Positions 11,714 to 22,811 of a DNA stretch of 64,000 nt are shown here, in pieces. The notes under the pieces were generated by a model. It searched no databases, was not told the DNA's origin, and saw nothing but the letters and a program-made list of their open reading frames with translations. Position 1 is the first letter of the stretch. The number at the start of each line of letters is the position of its first letter. The stretch comes from Strongylocentrotus purpuratus (Eukaryota > Echinodermata > Echinoidea > Camarodonta > Strongylocentrotidae), in contig NW_022145594.1 in NCBI RefSeq assembly GCF_000002235.5, positions 17,176,501-17,240,500 of the forward strand. Direction: 5' to 3'. The translations under genes and the position numbers were made by a program.

Positions 11714-11978
11714 ATGGCGACCGTTTGCACTGCGAATCCTGTTTCTGGTGCTTGTAATATCACTATTTAGTGTTTCAGTGTACTCTTTCAGACTCGGATC
11801 GAGGGCAAAAACCCTGCATTTTCCCCACCAAGAAGCAGATGATGGAATAAAGAGGATAAGACGGAGTGTTCCCACCGAAAATGAAAGTCCAGCCCATCAA
11901 TCGCGGAGGGCGAGACAAGCAGATAATCGACCCGATGAGTCTGCGGCAAGTCCCGGTGAAGGTATTCAAGTCACAAAG
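11714..11978 (+). CDS. SORL1: SORL1 exon 1: signal peptide and propeptide
   Basis: This exon begins the type I sorting receptor SORL1/SorLA, which moves cargo between Golgi, endosomes and plasma membrane. The ATG at 11714 has strong context (AAACATGG) but reads MATVC and stops after 18 codons. The next frame reads FALRILFLVLVISLFSVSV, a clear hydrophobic signal core. It then continues openly through a propeptide with furin-like sites (RIRR and SRRAR) to VTK|GTGTGT at 11978. One surplus base near 11721-11725 would join the ATG to this frame. No in-frame ATG exists after the stop at 11673. Intron phase 0 matches exon 2. Confidence 0.75.
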
Positions 11979-13433
11979 GTGTGTGTCATTTTACTGTCAA
12001 CTTTAGCTTTACGCGGTTGTGCAACTTGTTCGATTGTTGTTTGTTTTGCACATGGGTGCTCCGCAGTGCATATGAATACCTGACCCATTTGTCTTGTGTA
12101 AGATTTACTAATGTAACTAGATCTAGACAGTTTCACAATTATGATGTGATTCAATGATCAGATGATTGATGATAGAGTCTAGTGAGTGTCAATGTGAAAC
12201 TGAAGTAGATCTAAAGACCGTCCATAGACTAGAGAATAGAGAGCAGTCATGTTTCACCACGTTTAATGACATTGTTCCGAGTGTCAGTTGATAATGATTA
12301 ATGAGATATTTTTTAGGTCTAATTGGATAGATCCAAGAAAGTCAATTCATGATGTCAATCAGTCAGTCTAGTCTACTTCTTTTCTCTATCCCCTTTCCTC
12401 ATGTTGTTGTCCTCTGTTGTCTGCCCCCCACCCCCCACCCCCCACTCCGGGGTCGGCCGTCGGAGGGACCGCATTCATGTTCCCCAAATCTCTGGTGAAG
12501 GCGTACTTTTCATGCAACAAAGCCCGGCCTGTAATACACAAAAATCTGGCCTCTTTTAACTTTACACACCGGAAAAAAGGAAGGTGCTTTCAAAGGGAGG
12601 GAACATGATAAACAAACAATCAAACATAGACTAGACTAGTAAGTAATAGTAGACCTAGATCTAAATGTAAATAAATATAATGAAAATAAATAAAATTCCG
12701 TTTTTCCACCATACAGTTTGATCGAATTGAGATCTAACAGTTAGACTTAGGTCTAGGCCCAAATTCACAAAGGAGGTTAAAATTTCACCCATGGTTTAAA
12801 TCATCATTTACATGTACATGTACTGGTAACCCATGGTCTAATATTAGCGCAAAATAAGCGTGACACAGACAGAGGTCCAATATTAGACGCGCGCAAGGCA
12901 AGGTATGCTTTAATATTTTGCACTAATTTTTAAACCATGGGTTATAAAGTTAAACCTTTTTTGTGAATTCGGACCATAGAGTTTCATTTTTATTTTGAGA
13001 ACTGGGATTTGCCTTAAATCAAGATGAATCAGCAACGTTAAAGATAAAGTTGAGTTCTGGTCATGCAATTGCATTGTGACAGAAACGTTGTGGAATCGAT
13101 CAGAAAAGGTTGATCATCTAGCATTGGTGTGTGCTGCAAGGTTCTGGAATCATCAAAATGATAAGAAAATTGGCCCAGTCTTGGTAAAGTTACAAGCACT
13201 GTACACAGTGAGCAGTATATGGGACTACACAAACTTGTGGCATACAAATTGGGCCTATTTTTAAGCTGTTACTTGTCATATTAGAATATGAAAGCATTTG
13301 AAGAGACATGCTTTTTTAGGGGACATTTTTACTCTGATGTATGATAACTCTCACAAATTATTTTTCACCTCTTCCCAGAACTCAACCTTCTCTTTAATTT
13401 ACACTGTTTTCATTTGTTTCTCCACCATACTAG
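11979..13433 (+). other. SORL1 intron 1
   Basis: The GTGTGT donor pairs with the acceptor ACCATACTAG at 13433. Contents: CCCCCCA repeats (12423-12445), a MITE (12756-12975) and part of a dispersed repeat (about 13040-13170) that recurs in intron 6 and, inverted, near 36000-36060. Confidence 0.75.
12756..12975. mobile_element. MITE with GGCCCRAATTCACAAAGG ends
   Basis: The left end GGCCCAAATTCACAAAGGAG is matched by an inverted right end reading GGTCCGAATTCACAAAAA on the other strand. An internal pair CCCATGGTTTAAA / TAAACCATGGG adds further dyad symmetry. It belongs to the same family as 37057-37235. Confidence 0.8.
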
Positions 13434-13668
13434 TTTGACCTGAATGACCCCCATCCTGAGCTGATCGTTCATTGGGCAGGCGAGGACAGCGATGTCATCA
13501 TCTGCCTCACCCGTGACATCACGCAAACCACCCAATCAGAGAGCTACGTCTATATCTCCAGTGACTATGGGGTAACGTTCGTGAACAAGTCGAGTACGAT
13601 GTTCAGAAGTTTTTTCCACGAGGCCTGTCTACGATCGCTTCTACAGCAGCAAGGCTGACATCCAGAGA
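13434..13668 (+). CDS. SORL1: SORL1 exon 2: start of VPS10 domain (with 1-base frameshift)
   Basis: The exon encodes FDLNDPHPELIVHWAGE, the conserved opening of the SorLA VPS10 propeller, then an Asp-box-like YISSDYGVTF. After MFRS the reading frame breaks at a run of six T (about 13609-13614). Dropping one T gives a frame that continues to RPVYDRFYSSKADIQR|GTAAGT. With that correction the exon is 78 codons and ends in phase 0. The join to exon 3 then aligns without gaps with vertebrate SORL1. As written, the frame stops before the exon ends. Confidence 0.85.
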
Positions 13669-14146
13669 GTAAGTTTAGCATTAAAGGGGAAATCTACCCT
13701 AGAATTTAAGATAAACTTGAGTATGCCAACATGTCTTGGTTCTGGGAAAGTTGGTTATCTGAAAAGCCAATTTAAAACAGTAATTTGAAGAAGTTTACAA
13801 GCAATATTTCATTAATTTTTTTAAGGCTTATGTTGGACAATATTATTAAGGACAAGTACACTGTACGTGTATTAAATTTCATGTTGATTAGTGCTATTTA
13901 ATGAATAGTTTTAGCCCCCGAAATGCCCAAAAGAGCCCCGAAAGTCATAAAACAGCCCAAAAATGTGCATAGAGTTCACTGCAAAACAAATTAAAGAGTG
14001 TTATTTTCATGGAAAGCAAGCTTGAAAAGTAGCCCCCGAAATGTTTTAAGTATGTTTTTCCCTGGTTAAATCCAAAGGCAAAGAAGAAGACTTGATTTGT
14101 TTTACGTGTCCAAACACACAACCCCCACCCCTCCACCATACTGGTC

Positions 14147-14353
14147 ACACTATGAATATGACTGACAAAGAAAGCGGACAAAATATACAGTTCCTCAGGT
14201 AGACAAAGGAACATCCCTTCACTGCTATTATGTAAAACAGGTGTCACATGCATATTCACCTTTTTACATAATAGCAGTGAAAGGATGTTCCTTTGTCTAC
14301 CTGAGGAACTGTATATTTTCTCCGCTTTCTTTGTCAGTCATGTTCATAGTGTC
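14147..14353. repeat. Near-perfect hairpin, arms about 98 bp
   Basis: Bases 14147-14245 and 14256-14353 are inverted copies with only a few mismatches. Both contain, on opposite strands, 'acagttcctcaggtagacaa' and 'actgctattatgtaaaa'. The loop is about 10 bases. This is the layout of a young palindromic MITE, but no clear target duplication was found. Confidence 0.9.
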
Positions 14354-14701
14354 ATACGCATGCGATTACATTGTGAAAAAAACTGTCTGGAAACAATTGG
14401 GAAAGGCTTCCACACTATAAACATGAAAGGAATGCAAAAGCTCATATTAAAAGGATTTTCCACCTTTTCCAGAATTCACCCTTTTCTTTTTTCATAAGGG
14501 GAAGTTCACCCTAGTATTGAATTGGTGAAAACAATTCTGGTAAATAGTTGAAGTATGTACACGTACGTGTATGCACACAATCTATTGAACATTTGAGAAA
14601 AAGCATTCAAGTAATTTATTACTACAACATGTACCAGGTACATGTACATGGAACCATGTGTACATGTAATGCACTTGGATGAAGGGTGATACATGTAAAT
14701 A

Positions 14702-15666
14702 CAATACCGCCCAGAAGTTATTGGGCATGCGGGATCGTGTTTCACGATAGGAGGTTAGCGTGATTGTAGACGGGTTTTATCGTGTTTTTATCGTGAGAAA
14801 CATCGTGATTTGTATTCATCTCTATCATGATTTTTTTCCTCAACTTGATCAACTCGCTAAATCCCCGATGCATATCGTGATATTTCCTTTTAGTTTGTTA
14901 TTATCACGATAGAACTGCGCACAGCATGCTGTATTTATACGCTTGCTGAGCCTGCGCATCCTCAAACATACCGATGCGCGCTTGCCACTGACGTCACAAT
15001 CACTTGATTATTACATCACAAAAGCGTGAATGAATGCTCTTTTCATTCCATGCATAAACACGAGACAATGTGCTACGGGGAATGTTTGGGATTGCACATG
15101 CGGAGAGAAAAGTTATCCGATGAGAGAAGTGCAGAAACAAGAACCAGGTGTCTAATTGGCCTTTCCCACGATACGACATTTTTTTTTTTATTTGAGGGGG
15201 GAGGAATGTTTGGGATAGCTCATATCATGGCAGAGGAGATCCGAGAATATATCAAGAGTTAGACCGAAAGCTTCAGTCTCTAATATCGACGGCTATTCCG
15301 CTTATGTTTAATCCGAGAAAGACTTGTCGTTAACATTATTTGTTGCGCAGCCATCTTGATTTGAGTTAATGAATGCTCTTTTTTTTCCCGGACGTCCGAT
15401 ACCTACATGTGCGTACGAGTCAGCACAGCTTGACGCGGTGATATTTTGATATTCATAAACGCGTGATCTAATTCGCCTAAATTTCGCCATTGCAATTACT
15501 TGATTAAAATTGTAAGAATTTTAAGAAATATACATACTTTCTTATGTCCGATTTATTGATCGGAAAATTAGATCTAAATAAGGAAAAACGGGAAGAAAAG
15601 AAAGGCTCACCCCCCCCCCCCCCCCCCCCCCCCGTCGTGCGAGCCGTAAGGGTCACCGTCTGTGTA
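14702..15666. other. Left segment of the outer element
   Basis: It holds the 28-bp TIR, subterminal ATCGTGA repeats, a TGACGTCA octamer near 14990 and a long C run at 15611-15633. No coding frame is supported. Confidence 0.6.
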
Positions 15667-15904
15667 TATGAGGCGCCGTTTGTAAAACAATTATATAGAC
15701 AAATTATATATTATATAATCATTATTTAACAAATAATAACCATTATTTACATATAATGCAAGAAAATGTACATTTTTATTTGTATATAATTCTTAACACA
15801 TTTTTATTATTTATAAATAATGACAAAGAACGTTTCATTATTTATATATAATTGCCATTATTTATAAATAATTACAATTCACACTTTCATTATTTATATA
15901 TAAT

Positions 15905-16372
15905 AAAAAGCGTATTTCAATTATATAATATATAATGAAAAGCACATTTCCATTATATAATATATAATGAAAAGCGTATTTCCATTATATAATATATAAT
16001 GAAAAGCGTATTTCCATTATATAATATATAATGAAAAGCACATTTCCATTATATAATGAAAAGCCATTTCCATTATATAATATATAATGAAAAGCGTATT
16101 TCCATTATATAATATATAATAGAACGCACATGTCCATTATATAATATATAATGAAAAGCGTATTTCCATTATATAATATATAATGAAAAGCACATTCCAT
16201 TATATAATATATAATGAAAAGCACATTTCAATTATATAATATATAATGAGAGGCGTATTTCCATTATATAATATATAATGAAAAGCGCATTTTCATTATA
16301 TAATATATAATGAACAGCGCATTTCCATTATATAATATATAATGAAAAGCGCATTTCCATTATATATTAAAT
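15905..16372 (+). repeat. 32-bp hairpin tandem array, left arm
   Basis: About 14 units follow the pattern CATTATATAATATATAATG + AAAAGCGYATTTC, with period about 32 bases. Each unit has a nine-base dyad (CATTATATA / TATATAATG) around one central base. The spacers vary between gcgtatttc, gcacatttc and gcgcatttc. Confidence 0.95.
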
Positions 16373-17288
16373 AACGATTGTGTATGCAAATGTAAATGGT
16401 TGGTAACGCCCATAATATGAATATTCATGAGCTTGACTGATATTATTATCCTCTATTCCAGGCACCTTTCCATTTTGTGTTCTTTGTGCATTCTTATCAG
16501 AAATCCTACGTGCGGTAAATAAGTCTCTGTATCACCATTCTCCTTCTTATTTGTATGCAGATTTGGTTAAAATGATTGATAACTGTAATCATCCTTATTA
16601 TTTTAATAAGAAATTTTTCTATCTGTGATGGAAGTTTTTATGTACGATTGCCTGATCTGAAGACAAGACTTTCGCTGCATGCATATTTAATGTATGACGT
16701 CACCCACACAGAGTGAGAGCTCGAGGTTTTCTTTGAAAGTTTGATGGTGAGTACAGCTGTAATTACGTTCAAATCTCGTAAATTAATCATATTTATAAAC
16801 ATATCTGCTGTAGGTATAAATCTGCTGATTTGTCTGTACATTGTGAAGTGGTTTAAAATGGTTATATCTGATGAATTTAGGAGTAATCTACACTCGAACT
16901 TTTGATTAGTTATTTATCGTCGTGAGAATATTTCAGCTCGATTGCCATCGTCACTCCTTGATCCTTGGCCCAAACTTTCGGGCGAGACCCTCTCTGAAAA
17001 TTAGATACGAGTATAGGGTCTAGACTATAGGCAGATCACTTCACTAGCGCTAGCTGCATCAATGATCCAAGCTTTTTGTTACTTTTAGGTCCAACTGTTG
17101 AAAAACTACTTTCATAGTTGGGTCAGAAGAAAGTTAATAGCTAACACTAAAAAGCATGGTCACAGTTGACATGAGTTGTGAACAAGCGCCAAAATTTGGA
17201 CCAGATACCGAGATAGTTAGACAAGTACGAGAGTAGAAAATTTGAGGCCTAGGCCTACAGACCAGTAAATAATTGGACTACCTGTGAA

Positions 17289-18421
17289 CAGGCGCGGATC
17301 CAGGATTTCTTAGGGGGAGCCCAAATTTGAAAAAAATCTGCACCACCCCACTCTTTCATGCAGGTTCCGCTAAACGTTTCTCTAAGTAGGTGAAGGGGGG
17401 GGGGGGGAGGTATTTACGATCAAGTAGAGCGTTGTGAAATTGGCGTGGTGTCTAAGGGCAAAGAACGTGTGGGGGTGAAGGGGTGGAACCCCCAGAAGCT
17501 CAGGGGTATAGGCATTTAATTGCGGTCAGATGAGCATATTAGCATAACTTATTTGTGACACTGGCAGGACACTAATTGGCGTCACTATTCTTTCTTTCTT
17601 TATGAATTTGCCATTGTCCCACAAACGCATTAAAAAGTATAATTTATTAAACATTAAGGAAAAATCTCGGAAAATTATGTCATTTCAGCAACATTTGTAA
17701 ATCACCGGTAATCACCGGTATCGAATTAGAAATAAACCACGTTTGAATTATATTTGGGGGGCATCTGTCAACCCCCCCCCCCCAAGTCCCCTTCCCCATC
17801 AGTACGCCAGTGCCCCTCCCCCCCCCCCCCGATCTACACGTAACTGATCTCCCCTACCTTTCTTCTTTCTCTTTTTTTCTTTCCCTTTCTCTCCTATTTC
17901 CCTTTCCTTTCCCTTCCTACTCTCTGTTTTAGGTTTGCTAGGGGGAGGCAAGGGCCTTTTGGCCCCCCCCCCCCCTCCCCGATCCACACATTGTTGGCGA
18001 GATTAATCGCAACTGTTCTCCCCTTCTTATCTCTCTTTTCTTTTCTTTTTCCTCTTTTTTGTTCCGTTTTAGCTCTCCTCTATCCCTTTCCCTTTCTCTT
18101 CCTTCTCCTTTTTTTTTGGGGGGGGGGGAGGGAGGAGGAGGCAAGGGCCTTTGCCCCCCCCCCCAAACTACAACTTGTTGGCAGGAAAATTGCAACTGAT
18201 TTCCCCCTTCTTTTCTTCTTCCTCTCTTTTCCTTCTCTTTATCCCCTCTTTACTTTTTTTCTTTCCCTTTCCTTCCTTCTCTTTTATTTTTTGATGGGGG
18301 GAGGGGGAGAGGTTACAGCTGGGAGGCAAGGCCCTTTCGGCCCCCCGATCTCCTTTTCCCCATTTTCTTTTCTTCTTCCTCTTCTTTCTTTCCCTTTCTC
18401 TCCTTTTTTCCTTCTTTTCCT

Positions 18422-18450
<29 letters not shown>
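17289..18450 (-). mobile_element. hAT-like element, left-arm copy, one end deleted
   Basis: It begins CAGGCGCGGATCCAGG directly after CCTGTGAA (17281-17288), the inverted form of the 8-bp duplication seen in the right arm. Inside are about four repeats of 140-185 bp, each with 'acaacttgttggc' or 'cacacattgttggc' words, a TTTCCC pyrimidine tract and 'ggcaagggccttt'. The other terminus is missing: the TC tract near 18420-18447 runs directly into arm sequence. Confidence 0.75.
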
Positions 18451-18454
<4 letters not shown>

Positions 18455-18747
18455 CTCTGTCATATATAGATGTAGGTCCATATCTATTTTGCGTTTTTTC
18501 AATTTGATAGAATGAACAGTTACAAGACATGCATCTAGATCATCTAGAGACTGTAGATCAACTAGATCTGGATCAAGGAATTGAATATAAATTTCAATGT
18601 TAGATAATGAAGGAGGGCTTTTTTGGTAAAGAGAAAATCCAAATTAAAATAGAACAGTTAATTCTGCAAATGCTCATCAATGTTTAAATGATCATGCTCA
18701 TTTCCTTTTATTCTAAGAATTAAACCCCCCCCCCCTCTCTTTTACAG

Positions 18748-18863
18748 GAAAATGTACAGAGACACTTGTCGCAGTTAATGCATGCAGTACCAAATGCTTG
18801 CTTTCTTGGAGTATGTGCTTGAAACAAGAATGTCCTGGAGAAAACAGACCACCACAAGAGAAG
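18748..18863 (+). pseudogene. Exon-like Cys-rich segment at inner end of left arm
   Basis: A pyrimidine tract and TTTTACAG precede 116 bases that end AGAAG|GTAAAC. In the frame starting at 18750 all 38 codons are open and give a Cys-rich peptide (KCTETLVAVNACSTKC followed by LLSWSMCLKQEC), with five Cys. It ends in phase 0. The family was not recognised. It may be a captured host exon or chance; the mirror copy has lost the frame. Confidence 0.4.
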
Positions 18864-19251
18864 GTAAACATATTTACTTTTGATCTAACTTGATCTGTTT
18901 ATTTTTTTTCAAGTAAAACAACATTTTGAAATGAGTGAGGTCAAGGCCAAGCTGGAGGGGATGCGAAGGGCTGGTTTGAGAAGTATGTATTAATGGGATG
19001 GCTACAGTGTATGTATGATTCCACATGAAAAAATTTGAGGCCTAGGCCTACAATGTACATGCAAGACATTTTTATGTTACAACAGAGATACATGTATGAT
19101 GTAGGTATCAATGTTTAACTTTCATTCTCTTCTCTTTTCATTCAACAGACATACATGTACAGTATGGACTATGAAGTTCTACTTAGCCTCTTCAATGAAC
19201 TGCTGTAGCTGTGACTGGGTATCAAAACCTTGGTATTATAAACTTCATAAC

Positions 19252-20653
19252 CAGTGGCGGAGATATGTTGTTAGCCAGGGGGGAGGGGTCAGTGCCCCCC
19301 CCCCACTTTTTCAAGTACCCCCAGTATGCCCCTTTTATGGCCTTTTCACATAGGTAAAGTGCCATATTACTTTGACAAGTTCCCCTATTAATTTGTAAAA
19401 TTGCCCCTTCCCCATTTCACCTCTGATAAGTGCCCCTTATCCTTCGACAAGTTCCCATTATTCTATGCAATAAGTGTTCATTTTCCATTCTCATAACTGC
19501 CCTTTTTAATCTCTAGTAAGTGCCCCTTTTCAACTACGAGAAATGCCCCTTTTTACTTTTGATAAGTGCCCACTCCATCTCCTGATTAGTGCTCTTTTCA
19601 TCTCTGATGAGTGTCCCATTTTGTCTCTAATAGCTGCCACTTTTATTTGACACGCCCCCTTTTCCTTCCTAATAAATGCTCTTTTTTCTGATCATAAGTA
19701 CCCCTTACCCTTCTCATAATTACCCCTTTTCATCTCTCATAAGTGCCTTTTTACTTTAACATGTGCCTCTTTTTCTTTTTAATAAGAGCCACTTCCCCGT
19801 TCTCATAATAGCCCCCTTTCACCTCCAATAAATACCCCTATTAAAATCTGATCTGCACCTCCCTTTTTGTCTCGCCTACGAGCAAAAAGTGAGACATAGG
19901 CGCTGCTTTTCCGGTGACGGCGGCGGCGACGGCGTCAACATCAAAAACTTAACCTAAGGTTAAGTTTTTGAATTTTTGATATAATTTTCAAAGTTTAAGT
20001 TTTTAGTCAATGAAACTTAGACTATAGGGTTATCAAGTATTCCCAATCACGTGAGAATTCCCATTCTGATAAGTGCCTTTTTTCATTCCTGGTGAGTGCC
20101 TCTTTCTGTAGGTCTAAGAAGTGCCCCATTTTCACCTCTGATAATTACCCTTTTTACCTGACACATACTCCTTTTCCCCTTATCCCTGTAGTGTCCCCTT
20201 TTCCTCTCATCATTAAACGCGGCCCTAATTTCAAGCGACTAAGAGTAAGTTCCCCCAAAGCTCGCTCGCATTTGTAGATGATATAATTACGTTACTTATT
20301 AAAGGTCTTTTCAGTCTTCCATTGTAAGAATGTGCTTATAACCCCATCAGGATTGGGTTTTTCCCTCTTAATAAGATGCAATTTTTGTACTGCGACCTCA
20401 CAAAACTTAAAATTTTCCTCGCTCGCAAATCAATTTGCATACCATCACACCAAACTGATACTTAAGCAATATCTTGTATGGTGTATAAAGAGAAACAAAT
20501 GTTGAAATCGTCCCTGATAATGTAATCACAATGTAGGGGTATATACCATTGTCTAAAAAAATGGATATTTTCGCTTTGAGATTCCCTTTTTTTCCAGAAA
20601 GTGCCTATTTTGTTGGTGCCCCCCCCCCCACTTTGGAAGACGCTCCGCCACTC
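19252..20653. mobile_element. Repeat element with GTGGCGGAG ends and a degenerate 'gtgcccctttt' array
   Basis: The left end CCAGTGGCGGAG and the right end CTCCGCCACT are inverted. Each is followed inward by a C or G run within 'ggtgcccccccc'. Between them are many degenerate copies of 'ctcataagtgcccctttt' spaced about 25-40 bp. The array is broken near 19868-20047 by a segment beginning GTCTCGCCTACGAGC, itself probably an insertion. hAT-like ends are possible, but no 8-bp duplication was found. Confidence 0.5.
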
Positions 20654-22772
20654 CTGGGGGGACACATCAGTCAAAAGCGCGCACAGGGGGGGGGGGGGGG
20701 GGGTTGAGGGGTAATGCCCCCCCTCCGAAGCTGAAATTTTTAAACCTGGATTTGGTCAAACTCCCAATAGATAAATATCATTCACAATTCTCTTCAAGCA
20801 GTACGTGTAACTTCACCTTGCAAGCAGTATGTTTAATTTTTTAATCACCTTTCAGCTCAAATTGTTTAGTGATTGTGGACAGGCGAAGCAGGAAAGTAGA
20901 AAATTTGGCCTTCATACACACAACCACACCAGTGACACCATGAAACAGAAACACTATTACAATGATTACCGGTACTGAAACATATAGTTTTCAAACTACC
21001 AAGGAGAGGTAACCAGGAACCAAGGTATAATACAATGATGCAATTTTACCCATGTTGTAGTAGTACATGGTAGTAGTAACTATGGATATCCCGCCTCTTC
21101 TTTTATGCACATCCTTTCCACTGCTATCGCAAGTTTTAAAAAAAGGGCCCAATGTCTGCATAACTAAGCAAGGTAGGAGTTCATTAAAAACATGATGTAA
21201 AACATTAAGTATATCACACCAAAGCATCTCAATCTGACAGCACGATGTGGAGAAAAGTTAATGGTGTAGATAAATACACAAGAAATATGTTCATCGGCAG
21301 TCTAAGTCAATCATTTATAAAACTGAGGCTTTGCCGAGGCATCCATTTTAAGTATGTGTCTATAGGGCAAATAAGATGTAGTCAAGTACTCAAGTTACCA
21401 CCTGTCAGACAAGATCAAACTTTTGGAATATAAGAGTTTTGGGGAGGGGTCATCTTTTATCAATTTCTGTTTATTGATAATAATTATAACATTTGGGAAT
21501 GGGCCTATGAGTATGATTTATATATTGTATAAAACAAGCAACTGTTGATAAAAGGTCTGATATACCTTGGTGCGTGTGTGGACCACGGAGTAACCATCAC
21601 ACTAAAGGATGTTATATACTATTGTACAGTATTATTGTTTCTCTGGAAAAAATTGCAATCATTGAGTCATAGGTATTTTTTTTTTTTTTAAAGAAATCAG
21701 CATGTTTTTATAATGTGTTTTATAATAAGGGTGCAGGTCATGATACAATACATTCCCTGGAGAAAAAAACAGTGCTCAGATTTAGCCTAAGTATGCTTTG
21801 TTGAATTTTTAAAGAAAAAAGTAATCTACAAATGGAAGTAGCAGATGAGGTCATTTGTGCTTAATATTTGACCATCAATGTTATAATCTGTAAACATATT
21901 AGTTTGTTGTAATAAAATGAATAAATTAAACATGTTTATTATCTTATATACAGTATTCCCTTCATATCTTTTCTTTTTAGTGTGCATATATGGTTGGATA
22001 AATGGAATCATATGTGGAAAAAATCTGGAAACAGAACGTGAGAGTTCAGAGAGAGAGAGAGAGCAAAAGAGAAAGGAAAGGAAATGAGAGAACTGTTTAA
22101 TGGTGAGAGATGTTGATGTCGTGAAAATGAAAAATTTATAATGCAGTGAGACAGCGAGAGAGAAAAAAAATTTAAAAATCCATCTTATAAATGCGTTAAT
22201 CGCCTCGCCGCTATGCGGCTCGTGAACCCCCCCCCCCCTTAGCAAAAAGCTAGATCCCCCCCCCCCCCCCCTAATAGGCCCTGACAATGAAATCTGGAGA
22301 ACATACAGATTCACAAGGGCTGGACTACTCGGTCTCGTGGATCAAATAAAGAAATAATGGAAGTTATTATAAAAGTATGTTTTTCTCTCTTGTTATGATA
22401 ATTGGAGAAAAAAAACCCTGTTAATTAGATTATATTAGTTTTAGCTTCAACTGTTTGATATTAATATGCATGTGGGCACAAATAGCAGCAACTACGGTAG
22501 GTGATATCTACGGTATTCCTTGAGCTGCGGTAAATGATCTTATTGTATATGCCACTTACTGGTTTTCCATAGACCTGTGCACAAATGTTATCATATAATG
22601 CTATTTAAAAAAACTTCAATAGGATGGTGTACAAATCGAATATATTATGCCATTCTTTCCACTTAACTTCATGTTATTCAATATCCGTGTCATTCAAACA
22701 ATACAGGCAAACATTCCCTGATGTCATTAAGTTTACATCAATCTATCTTGCTTCTCTCCTTATAAACAAGCC

Positions 22773-22811
22773 ATCTTCATTGGAATTCACATCCTGAATT
22801 CCAATGAAGAT
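22773..22811. repeat. Short perfect hairpin
   Basis: ATCTTCATTGGAATTCA and its inverse are separated by five bases. No flanking duplication is apparent. Confidence 0.9.

Larger units (their letters stand above)
15667..19027 (+). repeat. Left arm of the foldback element
   Basis: Order from the outside: AT-rich start with TTATTTATAAATAATG-type palindromes, 32-bp tandem array (about 15905-16372), a unique stretch including a TGACGTCA octamer near 16696, a truncated hAT copy (17289 to about 18450), and an exon-like segment (18748-18863). It matches the right arm in inverted orientation. Compared with that arm it lacks about 115 bp near 17320 and about 200 bp near 18450. Confidence 0.9.

Noticed and set aside
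15905..16372. CRISPR array
   Set aside because: The regular repeat-spacer look is superficial: spacers are nearly identical to each other, there are no cas genes, and the host is an animal.
16638..16841. 67-codon frame with an identical mirror copy at 27955-28158
   Set aside because: Identity only reflects the near-identical foldback arms. With so little divergence it is no evidence of selection, and no domain or splice structure supports a gene.
17991..18530. Open frames of 120-174 codons in both directions, mirrored at 26199-26959
   Set aside because: They come from pyrimidine/purine tracts and C runs inside the hAT copies in the foldback arms; the composition is not protein-like.
20991..21227. 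78-codon - strand frame (MLWCDILNVLHHVFNELL...) in the foldback spacer
   Set aside because: It looks partly protein-like, but no family, splice sites or neighbouring frames support it.
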